A DNA stretch of 64,000 nt. Origin: Luteimonas vadosa (GTDB lineage Bacteria > Pseudomonadota > Gammaproteobacteria > Xanthomonadales > Xanthomonadaceae). The DNA lies in contig NZ_BAABJY010000003.1 of the NCBI RefSeq assembly GCF_039543545.1, positions 1 through 64,000 of the forward strand, in the 5' to 3' direction. A program made the translations under genes and the position numbers. This document shows, in pieces, positions 61,768 through 64,000 of the stretch (within the stretch, counting starts at the first letter, position 1; each line of letters starts with the position of its first letter). The notes beneath the pieces are model-generated. The model did not search any database. It saw only the letters and a program-made list of their open reading frames with translations, and was not told the origin of the DNA.

Positions 61768-63504
61768 TCAGGGTCCCTTGGTGGCCCAGGTGTCGCGCAG
61801 GGTGACGCTGCGGTTGAACACCGGGGCATCGTTGCGATGGTCGTGGCGGTCGGCGACAAAATACCCCAATCGCTCGAACTGCAGCGACTGCTCGGGAGCG
61901 GCTTGCGCGGCGGCGGGTTCCACGTACCCGCGCACGCTGCGGATGGAGTCCGGGTTGAGGTGGTCGCGATAGCTCTTGCCGTCGGCGTCGTCGTCGGGAT
62001 CCGCGACGGAGAACAGCCTGTCGTACAGACGGATCTCCGCCGGGACGCCATGCGCCGCGCTCACCCAGTGGATGGTTCCCTTGATCTTCCGGTTGGCGCC
62101 CTCCATCCCCGGGCGCGACTCCGGATCCAGCGTGCCGCGCAATTCCTGGATCGTGCCGCCCTCGTCCTTGACCACTTCGTCGCAGCGCACGATGCCCGCG
62201 CCGCGCAGGCGAACCTCTCCACCAGGCACCAGGCGGCGCCATCCCGGGGGCGGCACTTCGGCGAAGTCGTCGCGCTCGATCCAGATCTCGCGGGAAAACG
62301 GCACTTGGCGCTCGCCTTGCGAGGCGTCCTTGGGATGGTTGGCGAACGCCAGCGACTCCGCGTGGTCTTCCGGCAGGTTCGCCAGCACCAGCTTGAGGGG
62401 TTCGACCACCGCCATGCGGCGGGGGGCGCTGGCGTCGAGGTCGTCGCGCAGGGCGCCTTCGAGCACCGAGAAGTCGATCACCGAGTTCTGCTTGCTGATG
62501 CCCACGCGGTCGACCAGCAGCCGCAGGGACGCCGGCGTGTATCCGCGGCGGCGCAGGCCCTGCAAGGTGTACATGCGCGGGTCGTCCCAGCCGTCGACCA
62601 GCCCTTCGGCGACCAGCGCGGACAACTTGCGCTTGCTCATCACCGTGTAATTGATGTTGAGCCGCGAAAATTCGATCTGGCGGGGTTTGGAAGCCTCGTT
62701 CGGCAGGCCTTTCGCCAACAGGGGCGCCAGCAGCTCCGGCGAATGGGCAAGGTCGACCCTGTCCACGCACCAGTCGTACAACGGGCGGTGGTCCTCGAAC
62801 TCGAGCGTGCACAGCGAATGGGTGATGCCCTCGATGGCGTCGCCCAGCGCGTGGGCGAAGTCGTACATCGGGTAGATCGGCCAGGCATCGCCGGTGTTCT
62901 GGTGCGGAACCTTCTTGATGCGGTACAAGGCCGGGTCGCGCAGGTTGATGTTGCCGGCGGTCATGTCGATCTTCGCGCGCAGCGTGCGGCTGCCGTCGGC
63001 GAACTCCCCGGCGCGCATGCGACGGAACAGGTCCAGGTTCTCCTCGACGCTTCGTTCGCGGTACGGCGAATCGCGCCCGGGTTCGGTCAGGGTGCCGCGG
63101 TATTCACGCACCTGTTCCGCGCTCAGGTCGCAGACGAAGGCGTCCCCTTGCGCGATGAGCTTCTCCGCGGCCAGGTAGAGCACGTCGAAGTAGTCCGAGG
63201 CATGGCGCAGTTCGGCCCAGTCGAAGCCGAGCCAGCGCACGTCCTCCTGGATCGCCGCGACGAACTCGGGATCCTCCTTGGCAGGATTGGTGTCGTCCAG
63301 GCGCAGGTTGCAGCGCCCCCCGAACTCGTTGGCCAGGCTGAAATCGAGGCAGATCGCCTTCGCATGGCCGATGTGCAGGTAACCATTGGGTTCCGGCGGG
63401 AACCGGGTGCGCACGGTGTCGTGCTTGCCGCCGGACAGGTCCTTGCGGACGATCTGGCGGATGAAGTCCTGCTTTTCTTGCACCGGGGGGGCGGGTCGGG
63501 TCAT
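61768..63504 (-). CDS. glnS: Glutaminyl-tRNA synthetase
   Basis: The 578-residue class I synthetase charges tRNA-Gln. HIGH motif PNGYLHIGHAKAI, amino-acid pocket LRLDDTNP, YDFAHALGDAIEGITHSLCTLEF, KMSKS counterpart VMSKRK, and a two-barrel anticodon-binding C-terminus are all visible. Length is as in E. coli (554) with small insertions. It is first of a minus-strand set with the lipoprotein, deaminase and perhaps rlmM. Confidence 0.98.
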   Translation of the reverse strand: MTRPAPPVQEKQDFIRQIVRKDLSGGKHDTVRTRFPPEPNGYLHIGHAKAICLDFSLANEFGGRCNLRLDDTNPAKEDPEFVAAIQEDVRWLGFDWAELRHASDYFDVLYLAAEKLIAQGDAFVCDLSAEQVREYRGTLTEPGRDSPYRERSVEENLDLFRRMRAGEFADGSRTLRAKIDMTAGNINLRDPALYRIKKVPHQNTGDAWPIYPMYDFAHALGDAIEGITHSLCTLEFEDHRPLYDWCVDRVDLAHSPELLAPLLAKGLPNEASKPRQIEFSRLNINYTVMSKRKLSALVAEGLVDGWDDPRMYTLQGLRRRGYTPASLRLLVDRVGISKQNSVIDFSVLEGALRDDLDASAPRRMAVVEPLKLVLANLPEDHAESLAFANHPKDASQGERQVPFSREIWIERDDFAEVPPPGWRRLVPGGEVRLRGAGIVRCDEVVKDEGGTIQELRGTLDPESRPGMEGANRKIKGTIHWVSAAHGVPAEIRLYDRLFSVADPDDDADGKSYRDHLNPDSIRSVRGYVEPAAAQAAPEQSLQFERLGYFVADRHDHRNDAPVFNRSVTLRDTWATKGP

Positions 63505-63673
63505 GCGACTGGGAAGGCCAAAAGTAGGAGTCTAGCCGAGCAGGCCGATTGCGCTTGCCTTCGACGTCGCGGCGCGCTCGCCAGTCCCCGCGCTTCCCGG
63601 AGGGTCGAATTGTGACGGGGATGCTATTTTGATGGCACGGGTCGTGCTCCGATTGATGACGAAAGGAGGCGAT

Positions 63674-63826
63674 ATGGGGAAGGGGAAGGCAACATTGCAT
63701 TCGCAAGGTGCGTGGCACCGGTCGCCGCGCGTCGACGCCCGGGCGGTGTCTCCGCCATGGACGCCCGGCCACCAGCGGGTGCGTGGCGGCAGCCCGTGCG
63801 ACCGGTTGGCGCCGTGGCCGCAATGA
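63674..63826 (+). CDS. Possible small protein of 50 residues
   Basis: The frame MGKGKATLHSQGAWHRSPRV through to PCDRLAPWPQ has a strong AAAGGAGG seven bases before the ATG, and its TGA overlaps the ATG of a following membrane protein gene (ATGA at 63823-63826). The protein is basic, with many Pro, Trp and Arg, and matches nothing I know. The MGKGK start recalls ribosomal protein THX, but the rest does not. It could be a real leader-type gene or a translated leader without function. Confidence 0.5.
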   Translation: MGKGKATLHSQGAWHRSPRVDARAVSPPWTPGHQRVRGGSPCDRLAPWPQ

Positions 63827-64000
63827 CGCCGACCCGCACCGACGGAGCCGACTGGCTGTACGTCGTCGGCCTGGTGCTGTTGCTGGCGCTGTTCGCGGCC
63901 GGCATGGCGCTCGCCTTCAAGGCGGCGCAGCCTGAGGTCCCCGTCAGCATCCAGGCCACGACGGCGGACGACGGCACCCCGGTGGACCCGGGAGCTGGTT
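63823..64000 (+). CDS. Membrane-anchored protein, truncated by the window end
   Basis: The frame is open from ATG 63823 to the window end (59 codons, no stop). MTPTRTDGADW is followed by a transmembrane helix LYVVGLVLLLALFAAGMALA (12-31), then a periplasmic part VPVSIQATTADDGTPVDPG. The topology is N-in with one anchor. The family cannot be judged from this piece. It is translationally coupled to the 50-residue ORF before it. Confidence 0.6.
   Translation, partial: MTPTRTDGADWLYVVGLVLLLALFAAGMALAFKAAQPEVPVSIQATTADDGTPVDPGAG

Overview
The window is chromosomal DNA of a high-GC gammaproteobacterium, most likely family Xanthomonadaceae (Lysobacteraceae), near Lysobacter, Luteimonas or Xanthomonas. 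This rests on gene content and order: a gshB/tonB-like block beside pilGHIJ-chpABC, the lptD-surA-pdxA-rsmA-apaG-apaH operon facing folA, and lgt-thyA-folA. GTG and occasional TTG starts and 1-17 bp gene overlaps are common. Nearly all of it is core genome. There is no insertion sequence, prophage, CRISPR array or rRNA.

Left part (1-22.5 kb). The edge carries three decaying copies of a roughly 130-bp unit whose best-preserved part is the 3' end of a tRNA-Lys-like gene. Then follow recQ (minus), a repeat-rich spacer, dps (minus) and hrpA (plus). Next come two tandem paralogous secreted proteins, relA, a membrane-anchored TPR protein, a two-domain glycosyltransferase and mrcB (PBP1B). mrcB is followed by a TPR lipoprotein that may be its activator (LpoP type). 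A DinG/YoaA-type helicase carries a palindromic repeat inside its reading frame. tsaB, a TonB-like gene and gshB close the part.

Middle (22.6-34.2 kb). This is the Chp chemosensory operon of twitching motility: pilG, pilH, pilI, pilJ, chpA, chpB, chpC. ChpA is a very large CheA hybrid with several Hpt domains and a CheA-CheW-REC end. They are joined by a charged linker of about 247 residues made of 15-bp repeats. One unresolved base and a +1 frame change lie inside that linker and are probably assembly errors. ChpB has the fold of a CheB methylesterase but lacks its catalytic residues, and no pilK methyltransferase is present, so adaptation by methylation may have been lost at this locus.

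Right-centre (34.2-46.4 kb). Housekeeping and regulatory genes: rsmE-bioA (minus), nudE-cysQ, mazG with a DUF962 gene, an OmpR-family two-component system, a secreted isoaspartyl peptidase, dgkA, terC, lgt, thyA and folA. thyA is preceded by three 14-bp repeats that create two stop-start-overlapping MKPVR mini-ORFs.

Right part (46.4-64 kb). The lptD-surA-pdxA-csaA-rsmA-apaG-apaH operon (minus) links outer-membrane assembly, vitamin B6, rRNA dimethylation and Ap4A hydrolysis. A small minus-strand cluster holds a membrane protein, cobalamin adenosyltransferase and a histone-deacetylase-family enzyme. Two ubiquinone hydroxylase genes (plus) end at a strong bidirectional terminator. Then follow an EF-hand secreted protein, rlmM, a nucleoside deaminase, a Cys-rich lipoprotein and glnS (minus). 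At the right edge a coupled pair of unknown small genes starts on the plus strand and runs out of the window.
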